DNA of 64,000 nucleotides from Calliphora vicina. Taxonomy: Eukaryota; Arthropoda; Insecta; Diptera; Calliphoridae. The stretch lies in NCBI RefSeq assembly GCF_958450345.1, contig NC_088784.1:75665747-75729746 (forward strand). The letters run 5' to 3'. This document shows positions 42,700 through 55,514 of this stretch, one piece after another (the stretch's first letter is position 1; each line of letters starts with the position of its first letter). Below the pieces are notes generated by a model. It was not told the DNA's origin. It saw only the letters and a list, made by a program, of their open reading frames with translations, and made no database searches. The position numbers and the translations under genes were made by a program.

Positions 42700-45425
42700 A
42701 GTTTAGAGATGCAACATCATGGCAACAATGGCCTTACATGGCGTGGTGTGTATCGCTCTTGTAATTTTAAGTACCAAAGTTAGTATGATTCTTTCAAATA
42801 ACTTACGATTGGTCAGTTTTGGAAACCCCAAAAAATTAAACAAACAAGTGTACCATACCGTAATAGCTTAACAACCATTTTTAAAAGTTTTAAATCCGCG
42901 ATTACAGATGTTGTTGGATAAATCAAGTTCCACAGCATTTAAGTGAGGCTGTGGAAAGATATGGATCTTGAATCTTCAAGCGAACAATACAAGGTTCATT
43001 ATGATGGGATTTGGAATTTCGTTGATCTAAGCTAAATTGTGATCGCATTGCCGATCCCACTCTTTATGAGATAGTATTAAAATTTTCAACATATACTGCC
43101 AGATAGACATCATTATCATACGCAGCAGTCTTAAAACCCATTGCACAAGCATTCACAAGCAATGAGATCATTGTGAAATTCCATAAGCCTGTGGTATCCC
43201 ACGATTTGCCATCCTAGAGACAGAGGCTGGTCCCATAGTAGAGGTAGTGATACTTTGGGTAAGAAGTCCCCCAATGTAGGCAGTGTGTTGGAAAGTTTGA
43301 TTGCATACAATGGGTTAAAAGCTTTCTCATTATTATAGGATTTCTGCTTTATATAGGAACATTGAGTGAATGACACTAAATCAGGTCCAATTCGTATTCT
43401 AGAATAAAGCCATTTAAATCCAAATAAACCAAGCCATAATAACAATCGAATTTTCTGTTATTTAAATGTCTCCCCCTACACCCTCCTTAGTCTTTGAACC
43501 ATCAGTAAAGTTCAGAAGTGAACTCGTTTAGGAACTTTGTTTCCCTTTACAGAGAAGCTTCTATCAATTAAAGTTCTGAAAGTACAATAGTCAATATTTT
43601 CCAGGATTTCCACCAGACTGTCAACTACGTTTGCATGTCCAGAATTCCTACTTTTTCCATTATTGAGCGAGCAACTTCCTTGTGTATAAAAACAACAGAC
43701 AACTAGATCATCGTGGTAAAAAGACCATTTGATAACGTGACGCGTATCGCACCTGTAATTATAAGTATTAATGTTCAGTAGATCCTTTCGATAGACTTAC
43801 GATAGATTTTATAAGACTCTTCCAACTCACAAAAGGATGATACATTAGTAGCGTTTTGACAAACATTTCGAAGAACTATTTAGTTTATGTGGGTAATTCT
43901 CCAAGTACTTCCAATGTCTTTTCTACATGAATAAAAGTGTTTAGATACCTCGCCAGTTGTGAATCTAAACATAAAACATATGTTTTGCGCTGTCGGAAAA
44001 AACAAGTTCCACTCTATTTAAGCGAGGAAATGTAAAGGTCAGGATTTTGAAACTTCTTACATTGCTAGGATTTACAATGAGTCCACCAACGGTGCAGATT
44101 CTTTTTAGATGCTACAATTTTAAAAAATATATTTCTTAAGTGGTGTACCACGATTAGCTATCCAGGAGATGATGACTACTGCCGTAATAGAGATAATGAT
44201 ACTTCGGGTCAGAAGACTCTCAATGAAGGCGGTAATGGATTAGACGACATCAAATACCATAGATGATAATGCGATCGACTTAAGATAAACATTATAAAAA
44301 GCTTGCTCAATATCAAGAAAAGTCACTAGTTTGTACTCCCCATATTCAACTGTTTTTCCAAAGTAAACCACAAGCGTCTGAACCATAGGTTTAACAGATT
44401 ATTTATATAGGATTGTTGAGAGCCAGATAGTTCTCAGATCTCATCAATATTCGAAAGTGGTCATCAACTATTCTTTCAAAAGTTTTTAAAAGAAATGAGG
44501 ATGGACTTTTCGCTAGGTATAAAGGCCATTTGCAACTTATCCATGATTCTAGAACACTAGATATGAATAAAGAAAGTCTGTTCTTGACTTCTCTTAATTC
44601 GATTTATCATTGATATTTTGAATGCTTTACATAATAAAGTCGAAACTTCTACGATTTTGTCTTTACCAGTTGTTCAATTGCCTTACTGATCAAAACTGAT
44701 CCCATTGTGATACGCAATGGGTAAACAGTAGAGTATTATACGTTTGTTGTCTCCAAGTTAAACCAACCAGATTCCCTGGTGAAGGAGTAGAATTGTCCAT
44801 GATAGCTCATCCAAGCATGATAGGAATGGGATTCCAAGGATGCTTTCCCTCAGGTTTGTCAGAACCGGGCAGAATAGGTTAGACACAGTCTCCTCCTCTT
44901 CTTTATTATGACAGCTCCTACAGTAGTCGTTGTACCGTAGGCCCAGTTTTCTAGCATGTGTTCCAATTGTCTCCAAGTTAAACCAACCAGATTCTCTGAT
45001 GAAGGAGTAGATTCGTCTAAGACTCATATTTGATAGCTTATCCAAGCATGATGGGAATGGGATTCCGAGGATGCATACCCTCAGGTTTGTCAGAGCCGGA
45101 CATTGGCAGAATTGGTGAGAAACAGTCTCCTCCTTTTCTTTATTATGACAGCTCCTACAGTAGTCGTTGTACCGTAGACCCATTCTTCTAGCATGTGCAC
45201 CAAATATACAGTGTCCTGTAATAAAGGAAACAATTAGCCTTATTTTCTCACGATGAAATTCCATAAGTAGATTCGTCCTGCTGGCATCATATCCGGGCCA
45301 AGTATACCTCGCTGTAAAACAGGAGGGCTCGTTGGTCCCACTGTTTTGTGCAGTCTCATATAGTTTCTGCTGTACAGCCATCTTGCATTTAACAAGGGAA
45401 ATGCCAGTAAAGGGGTTCGTCATAG
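42700..45425 (-). pseudogene. LOA-like LINE fragments with internal duplications
   Basis: On the minus strand, RT pieces appear twice: one at about 43760-44340 (KLVTFLDIEQAFYNVYLKSI near 44330-44270, then SWIANRGTP) and one at about 42720-43460 (AFN..., SRDTTGLW region, then NEPCIV-like NPKKTELVLF region). The C-terminal Cys/His block DYCRSCHNKE..ETVS also occurs twice in one 221-codon frame (44758-45423), about 200 nt apart, with CPALTNLR and GIPFPSCLDKLS. Both duplications are diverged. No full frame remains; the elements are dead. Confidence 0.7.
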
Positions 45426-46910
45426 ATCTGCAGAAAACATAAATAGACTGGATTATAAAAACGTCATAAATATCCTATATTCTTTTAGGATCAATTAGTC
45501 GAGTATTTGGTATTAAAATTGTCTAAAAGGTATTAGATAATTTGTTAAAATTTGCACATGATTTGTAAATAGTTATTTCAATTTAAAATTAATTATCCTT
45601 TTTCATGCTTTATTAAAGTTGCCTAACTCTTATATCACTACAGAACTAAATGTAGGGTATTCTTAAAAAAAAATAACAAAAAATAATTTAGCCTACTGAA
45701 TTTGCCAAACAAATGCTGATTTTCTTATATTTTTGCTTAGTATGTTTCTTTTTTTTCGTTTTTAGTTTTTAAATGTGACTCGTAGATGGCATTTCAGTTG
45801 AAATAAATCGCGTGCTGTACTGGAGGTCTTCAAAAACGCTTACGAGTTGCTGCCTTAAAGCGTTTTCTTATTTTTCCTTTGTACTAAAAATGTATTGTAG
45901 TTGTTGATGATGCTGCTGCTGTTGCTCATTCGTTGTATTGGAAGTTTGGTTGTATAAAACTTTTAGTTTTTAGCTAAAATAAGTTCGTTTTATTGTGTTT
46001 TTTTTTTTCATCTTCTTAGTTCTCAATGGCAACCAAAGAGGTTTGGGTTTGAATATTTATGCTGAAGTATACAAGTAGTGTGGCACTGTATTGTGCAACA
46101 TCAACAAACTGGGTGTTAACCGTTGGAAGAAGAGTAGTAGAGTAGTATAATGCCCTTAAGGTTAGAATGCGAACAAATATATGATGGAACTTATAACCAA
46201 AACTCCTCGCCTGCCTGACTGACTGACTGCCAACCATTTCATATTAAAATATATATAAAAAAAAAAGATACCAGGCAGTAAGTCAGCTCGATTCATTCAT
46301 TTGTAGAGTGTTGTTTTCGTAGTGGTAACTAGTAGTCTTACATATACCAGCAACCTTTTTGCACTAAGTACTCGTAACATCGGTATTGGCCTCATCTCAT
46401 TTTTGAGTCGCCCCATTTGCGGTGATAGTGGTGGAAGATGATGCTGATGGCTTTTACAACATTTTGTATTGTGGTTAATGATGTTGAATTGTTGATGTTT
46501 AGGTTAAGGTTAAGTAGGGAAGTATTCCATGCTTAATTCATTTTGAATTTTGCAGGGCCATAAATTCATGGCACTCCACATAGGGGGATAATATCACCAC
46601 ACATATAAACTATATCCTTAAGAAGGATGGTAAATACCAACTCACTCCTGTCTACCTCAAAATGCAGAGGCTATCATCACTTGCGATCACTATGGGTTAT
46701 GATATCTACACCTGAAGCTAGTCTAGAGACAATGCATGACATATTTCGTCTTGATGTTTTTATCAAAATCACTTCAACAAAGTCGTTGGCAGTATTGTAC
46801 ATCATCCTACAAATTATGGACAGTAGACCGAACCTCAAAAACAGACCCCGTACACCCTCTGAAATAAAGTATTTTGGCACAACAGTTTCGAAAACATAAT
46901 TTGTTGCCGA
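45426..46910. other. Unassigned DNA, TATA-like patch
   Basis: Moderately complex, short ORFs only. TATATAAAAA at about 46251 is followed about 30 nt later by TCAGCTCG, a TATA/initiator-like pair with no gene attached. Confidence 0.35.
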
Positions 46911-47215
46911 ACGTAGGGGTCGCCTTTTTAAATTTATCTTTATGTCTTTGGAATTTACAGTCGGATCTAAAAGTATCAAAGTTTTTGTCTCAAAAAGACC
47001 AATGTTTTGCTCTAAGGACCATAGACTTCAAGTAATGAGTTTAAAGATTTCATTTCAGATTTTCTGAACAGAGATCTGATGGATAAATACTAGGAAGAGA
47101 TACTTGTGGTCAATATCCCTTAGAGCAAAATATTGGTATACTTTAAGGTATCACTGTAGATTAAAAAGATCCAACTGTAAAATCCAAAGACATATCAAAA
47201 CAAGGCGACCCCTAC
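46911..47215. repeat. Diverged foldback, 305 bp
   Basis: GTAGGGGTCGCCTT (46913-) pairs with AAGGCGACCCCTAC (-47215), TGTCTTTGGA with TCCAAAGACA, and inner ACCAATGTTTTGCTCTAAGG with the block near 47110-47142. Arms are about 120 bp with indels. Confidence 0.6.
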
Positions 47216-47734
47216 AGGGAAGTGGAAAGTGTGTGATATCCACGCCGAACTTTTTCAAAACCTTTAGGAACTGATCATAGAAGACTGGATCGCAAACATT
47301 ATACTTCAGGTTTATGCGATCTTAATATACAATTATGGTACTAAGATGGAAACTGTAGCTGGTTAGGATGTTTCTTTTGGATATCTTGACTTTCGAGTAT
47401 TTCTCAGGATGCACAATATCTCCACCGTACAGTGGAAGCATTTTAATTTGGAAATTCCAAAATTTCAGTTTAAAAACAGTTTACATGTGTGTCTTTTAGT
47501 TTAAGAAATATTTATGATGACCATTTTTTTGTCAGTTTTACCGACTTTTTTTGATTTCGTTCGGTCGGAAATTTTTTTAAAAATATTAGTTACGTATATT
47601 TCAGCTAAAACTTCAAATTTCTACAAGTTTCATACAGTTATCTGGTCCCTATAAAAAGTTACAGGGATATAAATTCGGAACATCTAAAATCTAAGTTTCT
47701 TCCATGAACGCCTTCGGGAATGCATGTATTTTGT
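47216..47734. other. Unassigned DNA
   Basis: No recognised feature. Confidence 0.4.
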
Positions 47735-48590
47735 GGTAAAGAACGAATAAAGCTCATTTCGGATACTCTGTTCCACAGTGAAGCGTATCCAGACACAGCG
47801 TTGTTCATCGATCGAAACAAATATTAGTCGAAGGGGGTGAGGCGAAACTTCCCAATCACTTCATCCCAAATACATTTTAACAGGTTTTGCAATATGTGGT
47901 AGACAGAGCGTTGTCATTATGGAATATTACGGTTTTATGTCAGGCCAATTGCGTTCGGTACATGTTTCATGTGATGGTTTGGTCTGATTTCAGCAGCTCA
48001 TAACAAATATGACCTTTTTGCTCCTACAAAATACAAAGAATTACTTTAGCGCCATGGATATTTTTACTTGTAGGAGATAAAAAGAACAAGTATATATGTA
48101 TATATGGATATTTGGCTTTCATGTCGATTCGGCTAGTTGGACGAGCTTCACGCATGATCTCTTACTCTTCGGGTTATTGTAATGGATCCATTTTTCATCG
48201 CAATTCGGTGCTAAAAATTATTTTCTTTCACAGCGTTCAAACATCAAACAAAATCATCTTTCAAGTTCTTTCGGCTTCAATTCGTACCCAATTCTCCTGC
48301 TTTTGGACAAATTCTGCTGCTCGCAAACGTTTTGAAATTGCTTCAGTAGCTCCCAATGATTTGCAAGCTCTAGTTGAGTTTGATAATAATATTTACGGAA
48401 TAAGGCCTCCAGTTCTTGGTTTTCAAACTTTTTTTGTCTCCCTTGTCAGTTCGGAACCGAACAAACCATCTCTCGTACGTAGAAACCGACGAAACATATT
48501 CACCGTAAGCTTCGGTGAGATATCAGTATGCTTCAGCGGCACTTTTTAAAAAGAAATAAAGCAAAACTTCCCGCATATTTCGCATTGTTG
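47735..48590 (-). pseudogene. Mariner transposase relic (mauritiana-like), copy 3
   Basis: It is colinear with 1400-2095 on the same strand: the C-terminal block near 47735-47870 ('cggatactctgttccaCagtgaagcgta'), the second-aspartate region near 47910, 'gcgccatggatatttggctt' region, and the HTH blocks near 48290-48540. Stops occur in all frames. A 40-bp insert with a 10-bp direct duplication interrupts it at 48064-48103. A family B element begins just beyond its N-terminal end. Confidence 0.75.
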
Positions 48591-48633
48591 GCACAAAATT
48601 CGACATTTTCGATGCAAAAAAAAACTTGGTTTT

Positions 48634-48838
48634 TATACCCTTCACCTTCGTAAGAAGGTCTATCTGTCTGTCTGTTGAGATCAACTTTCCGAAGCCCCCA
48701 AATAACTTACATACACGATTCATATATCAATATCTCCAGAATTCTTCCGGATCGGTTGCTTTTTAAAATACAGAAAATCGGTCCACAAATTTCTGAGATA
48801 TAAGGAAAAAACAAGCACAACCTCGATTTTTTACATAT
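48634..48838 (+). mobile_element. Family B DINE-like element, copy 3 (truncated)
   Basis: TATACCCTTCACCTTCG, 'tgttgagatcaactttccgaagcccccaaataactt', to 'cctcgattttttac', where copy 4 starts. Head-to-head partial tandem arrangement. Confidence 0.65.
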
Positions 48839-50408
48839 TTTTATACCCTTCACCATGAGTGGCAAGGGTATGTATATGTATATGTATATAAGTTTGTAAT
48901 TTCTACATTTTTCATTTGCGACCCCACAAAGTATATATATTCTGAATCGTTATAGATAGCGGAGTCGATATAGCCATGTCCGTCTGTCCGTCTGTGTGTT
49001 GAAATCAACTTTCTGAAGCCCCCAAATAACTTACATACACGATTCATACATCAATATCTCCGAAATTCCGGCTCGGTTGCTATTTAAAATTGAGAAAATG
49101 GCTGAGATATAAGGAAAACACCAGGACAACCTCAATTTTTGACCTATTTTTGACCCATATCTGGATTACTAAATCATTAATATAGACAATATGGATAACT
49201 AACGATAGATATTTAAAAGACCTGTGCAACGACGTACACTGAGGGAAAAGTACGTTGCAAAATCGACAACGGTTGGTGTCATTTTGGCACCATACGGTGT
49301 CACTTTTTTTTGACACCGTACGTTTACAATTTATAAACAAATGGGTACGAATCGACAACGCAATGTTGTTAAATTAAACGCCGACGCATCTCAACGTGAG
49401 TTGCTGACAAGTTATTGTCAAAGTGTTGCGGCGAAACTTTTTGCTCTGCTTTGTTTTTATAAGTGAGTTTTAAATTTTATTTACATTAAAAAAGTGAAAA
49501 TATTTAAAAATTAAAATATGTATAAAAGAAAGTGTAATTGTATTTAATAGTGAATTTGTGTTGATGCAGATCACCGAATCCACTGACGACATACAACTCC
49601 AAAAATTCCTGGAAACAATAAACATACAGTTTTTGTACATTTAAAAGGAAAGTAGAGCTATATATATAATTATCAGCAATGTAGAATACAATAAGTATTT
49701 GTTTTATTTTTTAGAATGATGACATGTGGAAGCAGTGCCAAAATTAGGGATACCATTTGAAATTTCACATACAGGATCTCCGATAATTGCCACCAATGTT
49801 TTGCCAAATTTAAACATGAAATTTATATGTATTTTATATTTAAGTATTTATTCGTATTGTATTTAAAAATAAATGTAAAACATAAAGGAATTATTATTTA
49901 TTTCAATTACCAAATCGTACACGAACGGTATCAAATCCACAACATATGGTTTCAAATTGACAACGGTGCGGTATCAAATTGTCAATTCGGCAACTGAATG
50001 GTGTCATTTTTTCGTTGTCAAATTGACACCGTTCGTGTACAATTTGTGCACATACGGGGTTGATACACTATTGACACCGAATGGTGTCAAATCGTACACG
50101 GATGTGTTCATTTTTTCTCTGGGTGTATATAAGATCATAGTAAGTTGGACCTACAATGGGTCAAAATCGGAAAAAAATATATTTTTAACCCGTATTTTTT
50201 TTTCACTAAATATTGAAAAAAATTTAAAAATTAAAAAAAAAAATTTTAAAATTAAAAAAAAATTTAAAAAAAATTAAAAAAAAAATTTAAAAAACAATTT
50301 CGAAAAAACAACTGGAAACAAAATTTAATTTTTGTTTACCTAAAAATATTTAAAATTTTTATTTTAAATATTTATATTCGGCACAGCCGAATATAGCTCT
50401 CTTACTTG
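48839..50408 (+). mobile_element. Family B DINE-like element, copy 4, split by MITE
   Basis: It starts TATACCCTTCACCATGAG, runs to 49236, is interrupted by the 889-bp MITE, and resumes at 50126 to the hairpin TATTCGGC-ACA-GCCGAATA (50375-50393) and TAGCTCTCTTACTTG (end 50408). Copies at 22886 and 52792 show the uninterrupted site. Confidence 0.75.
49237..50125 (-). mobile_element. TA-flanked palindrome-rich MITE, copy 2
   Basis: Ends CACTGAGGGAAAAG and, reverse complemented, CACCCAGAGAAAAAAT; flanks TA at 49235-49236 and 50126-50127. The family B paralogue at 53130-53150 gives the empty site (reverse complement CGACGTATATAAGACC), so the borders are firm. It is 889 bp, longer than copy 1 (541 bp) by internal sequence around 49600-49910. 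Many TTGACACC/GGTGTCAA words; no ORF. Confidence 0.85.
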
Positions 50409-50935
50409 TTTTACCTATATCTGGATTACTAAGTCATTAATATAGACAATATGGATTTTCTAATGAAATTTTTTTTTTCACCAAAAGTTTTTTTTCACTA
50501 AATATTAAAAAAAAAATTTAAATTTAATAAAAAAAATTTTAAAACTTAAAAATATTTAAAAAAAACAATTCGAAATTTTTTTTTTCCAAAAAAAACTTTG
50601 TAAAAAAAATTTTGTTTACCTAAAAATATTTCAAATTTTTATTTTGAAGTATAATTTCGTGAAGGGTATATAAGATTCGGCACAGTCGAATAAAGCTCTC
50701 TTCAAAAATTGAGGTGGTCGTGTTTTTTGCGTATATCTCAGTCAATTGTGGGCCGATTTTCTCAAACCGAACCGGGACCATAGCGGATATATTGATGTAT
50801 GAACCATGTATGTAAGTTATTTGGTGGCTACGGAAAGTTAATTTTAACATACAGACCAACAGACAGACATGGCTATAGCGACTCCGCTATTTATAACGAT
50901 CCAGGATGTTGCCACTCATGGTGAAGGGCATACAA
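50409..50935. mobile_element. Family B fragments, two in opposite orientation
   Basis: 50409-50702 matches the low-complexity and 3' hairpin part in plus orientation (GATTCGGCACAGTCGAATAAAGCTCTCTT). 50703-50935 matches the 'ctcagtcaattgtgggccgatttt..ctacggaaagtta..aacagacagacatgg' part in minus orientation. Confidence 0.6.
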
Positions 50936-52791
50936 ATTTACTACAGCCTTTTTGTAATAGATTTGAGTTGAAGACAAATTAAATCATTCAATACATGTTT
51001 AAAACTATTTTGTAATGGATTTGAATTCAAGAAACTTTTAATGATTCAGTAAGGAATTAATTCTATGAAGAATTTTCAAAGCAATTAAGCCTATGAATTA
51101 ATTCATAATGGATTCATTAACGTATTGGTAAAGGGATACAATTTATTTTAATGGAATTAAGAATTAATTCTTTCGAACCGTTGAACCAGTAAAGCTGAAT
51201 ATAGAAGATCCTCAACTAATTTTACATACATAGATTTACAATTAATTGGTTGTTGCCCAGACCGTTGTTAGACTAAACAATTGTTCATGACCTTGTTTTA
51301 TTCACATTCTTGTAAAAATCTTATAGGATTCCTTCCCCTGGCTCATTTTCGAGCTGATATTTGATTAACTGATGCTTTTGGCCAAAAACTAAAAACTCAC
51401 ATTTATTGAAAATAAATACAAAACCATATTCAAGGTTATTTGCAAACATGATTTGATAACAAAAAAAACAAATAAGTACAAAGAACATTTAAAGTTTTTC
51501 ATTGATTTAAATATTGAATAGGTTTTTAATGTAATGGAAATGAAATGAAAAGTTTCCATTATGCAACAAAAATTAAAAAAGCCATGGAATTCAAATTCAT
51601 CTATGAGTCTGTTTTAAATAGAAGTAAGTTGACTCTCAACAATGGCGTTTGCTGGCACCTTGAATTGTTTCATGTTTTCATTTCATTTCTAAAATTTTTC
51701 AAACAAAATTTAACAATCAAATCCACCGAAAAAAAAACCCCAAAGAACCTTGAGACACGCAAATCAACATTGCTGTGTTTTTTTTATATTTTGTTTCGAT
51801 TGTATGTTGTCGTTGTTGTTTAATTTCGTAATCAAATCAAAATTTAAAATTTTCTTAATTCTTAAATAAAATAAAACAAAAAACTCACACACAGATATGT
51901 ACGTACTAACAATTTCATAAACATGCAGACATTGAGACAGGAGAAAAAACCACATCCAGCCCTGCAGGCGTAATACTCAACCAAACAAAATATATAAATT
52001 TTAAATTTATACGAAATAAAGACAAACAAGTATTTGGTTAATATTTTGTCGTCAGCCTTAAAACAATACAACAACACTGGCCAACAAAAATAGAGAACAG
52101 GATACAGCATGGCCAATAATAAGGCGTTGCCATATTATAAGACTGAGCAAAAAAAGGAGCAAAATATACAGTTTTGTTTAGTTTGTTAGTAGAATCAGTT
52201 AAACATATACTACATACATATTTCACAATTTCTTTCTAAAGAATTATTGTTTGGTTTATTTTAGTATTTTTAAATTTCCAAGAAAAACATTTCTCAAACT
52301 TGCATATTTATTTAGAAGTTTTATTTTTTAGTGTCTAGCTGTTAGTGTGTTAGACCGGTAGTTGTTTTAGCAAATTAGTATGAAAATGTTAAGAGACAAC
52401 ATTATCAACAACAACAACAGCAGCAGCAAAAACCAAAAATTATTCAAACGCCATAGGCACTGTCAAAATCTAACAAAACTGCCATAATGCTGTTGATTTG
52501 TATGGTGTTACACTGGAAGAAATTTTATAATTGAATACTGTGTGGCCAAAAAAATACAATGATTTTGCCGAAGTTTTTATTGTTTTCTCATAGACAAATC
52601 AATTTGAAATGATTTACCGCTATACTGCTTTCAGCCCGCATGTGACCAGAAGATCAGAAAGTAGTTTTATATAATACCAGCTACCCCTATCGTAGTAAAA
52701 TAAAAAAGTGAAATGAATAACTATAATAAATACCTGAATGTTTTTGTTAGTTTTTCATTTTATACAATGATTTTGCCATTTAAAGTACAAA
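50936..52791. other. Unassigned DNA, possibly single-copy intergenic
   Basis: AT-rich with short ORFs; AACAACAACAACAGCAGCAGC run near 52407-52430. Nothing recognised. Confidence 0.4.
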
Positions 52792-53405
52792 CAAGTAAGA
52801 GAGCTATAATCGGCTGTGCGAATCTTATATACCCTTCACCAAATTATACTTCAAAATACAAATTTTAAATATTTTTAGGTAAACAGATTTTTTTTTCCAA
52901 AGTTGTTTTTTCATTTTTTGTTAAAATTTTTATTTTTTTTTAAATTTAAATTTTTTTTTGGAATTGTTATTTTAATTTTTTTTTTAAACTTAATTTTTTT
53001 TTTTAAATTAAAATTTTTTTTTTTTTTAAATTTTAAAATTTTTTTTTTGTTTTTTATTTTTTTGCTGAAAAAAAAATTCGGGTTAAAAAATATTTTTTCC
53101 GATTTTGACCCATTGTAGGTCCAACTTACTATGGTCTTATATACGTCGTTGCAAAGGTCTTTGAAATATCTATCATTAGATATCCATATTGTATATATTA
53201 ATGACTTAGTAATCCAGATGTACATCAAAAATAGGTCAAAAATTGAGGTTGTCCTGGTTTTTTCCTCATATCTCAGCCATTTGTGGACTGATTTTGCTGA
53301 TTTTAAATACCAAACTTCTGGAAAGCATGTCTGACAGAATTATTGAAGATTTGGATACCGAAGATATCTGGGGTCTTCAGAAAATTGATTTCAACAGACA
53401 GTTGA
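52792..53405 (-). mobile_element. Family B DINE-like element, copy 5
   Basis: CAAGTAAGAGAGCTATAATC, TATACCCTTCACC, long A/T block, 'cccattgtaggtccaacttactatggtcttatatacgtcg', to 'gaaaattgatttcaacagacag'. Supplies the empty site for the MITE at 49237. Confidence 0.7.
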
Positions 53406-53444
53406 GAGGTGCCACACTACTTCTTCCGTTTATCTAAGGAAGTT

Positions 53445-54035
53445 AGGTTTTTACGGAATGAAAAATTGACCACTCCCACTGTTACGCCCACTTTTTTTAT
53501 CTAAAATCGGAAAACGGCTACATAGATTTGGCTAATTTTTTTTTAAATGATCATAAAATCCAATTTAAGTTTTTACTGAAAGAAAAATTGACCACGCCAA
53601 TTTTTTTTCGATATATCTAAAATCGCAGGACGCCTGGACCGATTTAACTAATTTTTTTTAATGTTCGCAATACATAGTCCGCAAAAGTTTTTACAGAAAT
53701 AAAAATTGTCCACGTCCACTTATTAAATTCATCTGCAAAATGTATCGGTCTGTGATCAATCATATTTCAGATCAAAATTCGATTACTTATATAAAAACTC
53801 AAAATATCTAAATTCGCTAGTACCTTGGCCAATAAGCGTTTAATCAAGAAAAGGAGCTCGATCTGTGATCACTCATATTTCTGACCAAAAATCGATTTTT
53901 TATATAAAAACTCAAAATATCTAAATTCTTTAATAACTTGGCCAATAAGCGTTGAATGAAGAAAAGGAGCTCGATCTGTGATCACTCATTTTTCAGACCA
54001 AAATTCGATTACTTATATAAAAACTCAAAATATAT
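53445..54035. repeat. Two short tandem arrays (120-bp and 113-bp units)
   Basis: TTTTTAC.GAA..AAAAATTG recurs at about 53448, 53568 and 53688 (period 120). CTGTGATCA.TCAT recurs at about 53750, 53863 and 53976 (period 113) with GGCCAATAAGCGTT in each unit. About 2.5 copies each, diverged. Possibly internal to a DINE-like element. Confidence 0.75.
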
Positions 54036-54818
54036 ACATTAATTTACATGTATTCTGTTGTTGCAAGACTTAGGTTTTTGAAAACAAACTTATGTTCTTT
54101 GTTTCTCTGTAGCGCTTCTATGTATATTTTATTCTACTTATGTCCTATATGAATAAAAGTTATCATTCAATAATACGTTTTTTTTAAACTATTTTTACCC
54201 TTTTCAAACCGCTCCTCACAAATTCACAAATCTAACACAAGCTTTTTTTAACTTGGACAGGACGTCTGTCGGGTCAGCTACTTCTAAATAAAAATTTCGA
54301 CCTTCCGTAGGTCCGCTATTTCTAAAAAATAAAACAAAAAGAGAGCAAAATAAAAAAACTAAATAAATAAACCTAAATGTCTCTTGAACTAAAAGTGATA
54401 ACTTACATATAGTTCTCATGATGTATGCATATTTTTTGTAGATATTCTCAAGGACTATTTATATTTTAAATTTAAGTTCAGTCGGATCGTAAATGGTTTT
54501 TTGGCAATTTTTTTTAAAAATGTGAAACTCAAGGTGGCGTGTTATTTTGCTAATTAAGCGTAAAGATGTTTATTTAAAACTTTGGCATCTTTAGTGAGCT
54601 CCACTGAAATTTTCCGGAACATTTTTCGTAAATTATTTTAATCTTTAAATGTCCTTTTTGAAAGGACAGTGTAATTTATGTATAATATTAACAATGTACC
54701 ATTATGAGAAAAAGTGCCAATTTCCGTTTTTACTCTTGAATACTCCATTTTGCAGACATTTTCTGTGATACAGATACATATGTCTCAAATAATTCAAATA
54801 TGTAGTCATATTTAAAAA
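54036..54818. other. Unassigned DNA
   Basis: No recognised feature. Confidence 0.4.
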
Positions 54819-55514
54819 CAAGTAAGAAAGTATGATCGGTCAAGCCCGACCATATAATACCCTACACTAAGTAAAAGAGCAAAAACATTTTTCTTTTAAA
54901 ATTTCAATAATTTATATTTTTGAGTGATTTTCGGAAGTGGGCCTTATATGGGGGCTATGATCAATTATGGACCGATCACCATGAAATTCGGTCGTGTGAT
55001 TTATGTCTATATTAAAGTTAACTATGTTGAATTTTGTGTCTTTACCAACATTTTTAAGCGATTTATGCACGTTAAAGTGATTTTCGGAAGCGGGTCTATA
55101 TGGGAGCTATGGCTAATTATGAACCGATCGTAACAAAATTTGGTGACATGAATTTTGTGTATATAAAACTTATTTGGAGCGGAATTTGTGGAGATACATA
55201 TATAAATTAAACATTTATGACCGATAAAGTCCAATTTCGGGAGGACAATTGCATGGGGGCTAGGTGAAATAATGGACCGATTTCAGCCAGTTTCAATAGG
55301 CTTGGTCCTTGAGCCGATAAAATAATATATACCAAATTTGATCGAAATATCTTCAAAATTGCGACCTGTACTCTGCGCACAAGGTTTACATGGACAGCCA
55401 GCCAGCCGACCAGACGGACGGACGACTCAGAAAGTGATTCTAAGTCGATCGGTATACTTTAAGGTGGGTGTTAGACTAATATTTTTGGGCGTTACAAACA
55501 TCTGCACAAACGCA
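54819..55514 (-). mobile_element. DINE-1/Helentron-like element, family A copy 4
   Basis: CAAGTAAGAAAGTATGATCGG, hairpin, TACCCTACAC, three 'ttatggaccgatc' type units, to TGGGCGTTACAAACATCTGC. It is close to copy 3 in inverted orientation but lacks the 5' end with TACACCACCATAG. Confidence 0.7.

Noticed and set aside
49957..50277. 106-codon ORF ending in Lys/Asn runs
   Set aside because: Spans the MITE border and the A-rich block of a DINE-like element; an artefact.
53445..54035. Direct repeats as a possible CRISPR array
   Set aside because: Eukaryotic context, long diverged tandem units with no conserved short repeat/unique spacer pattern.
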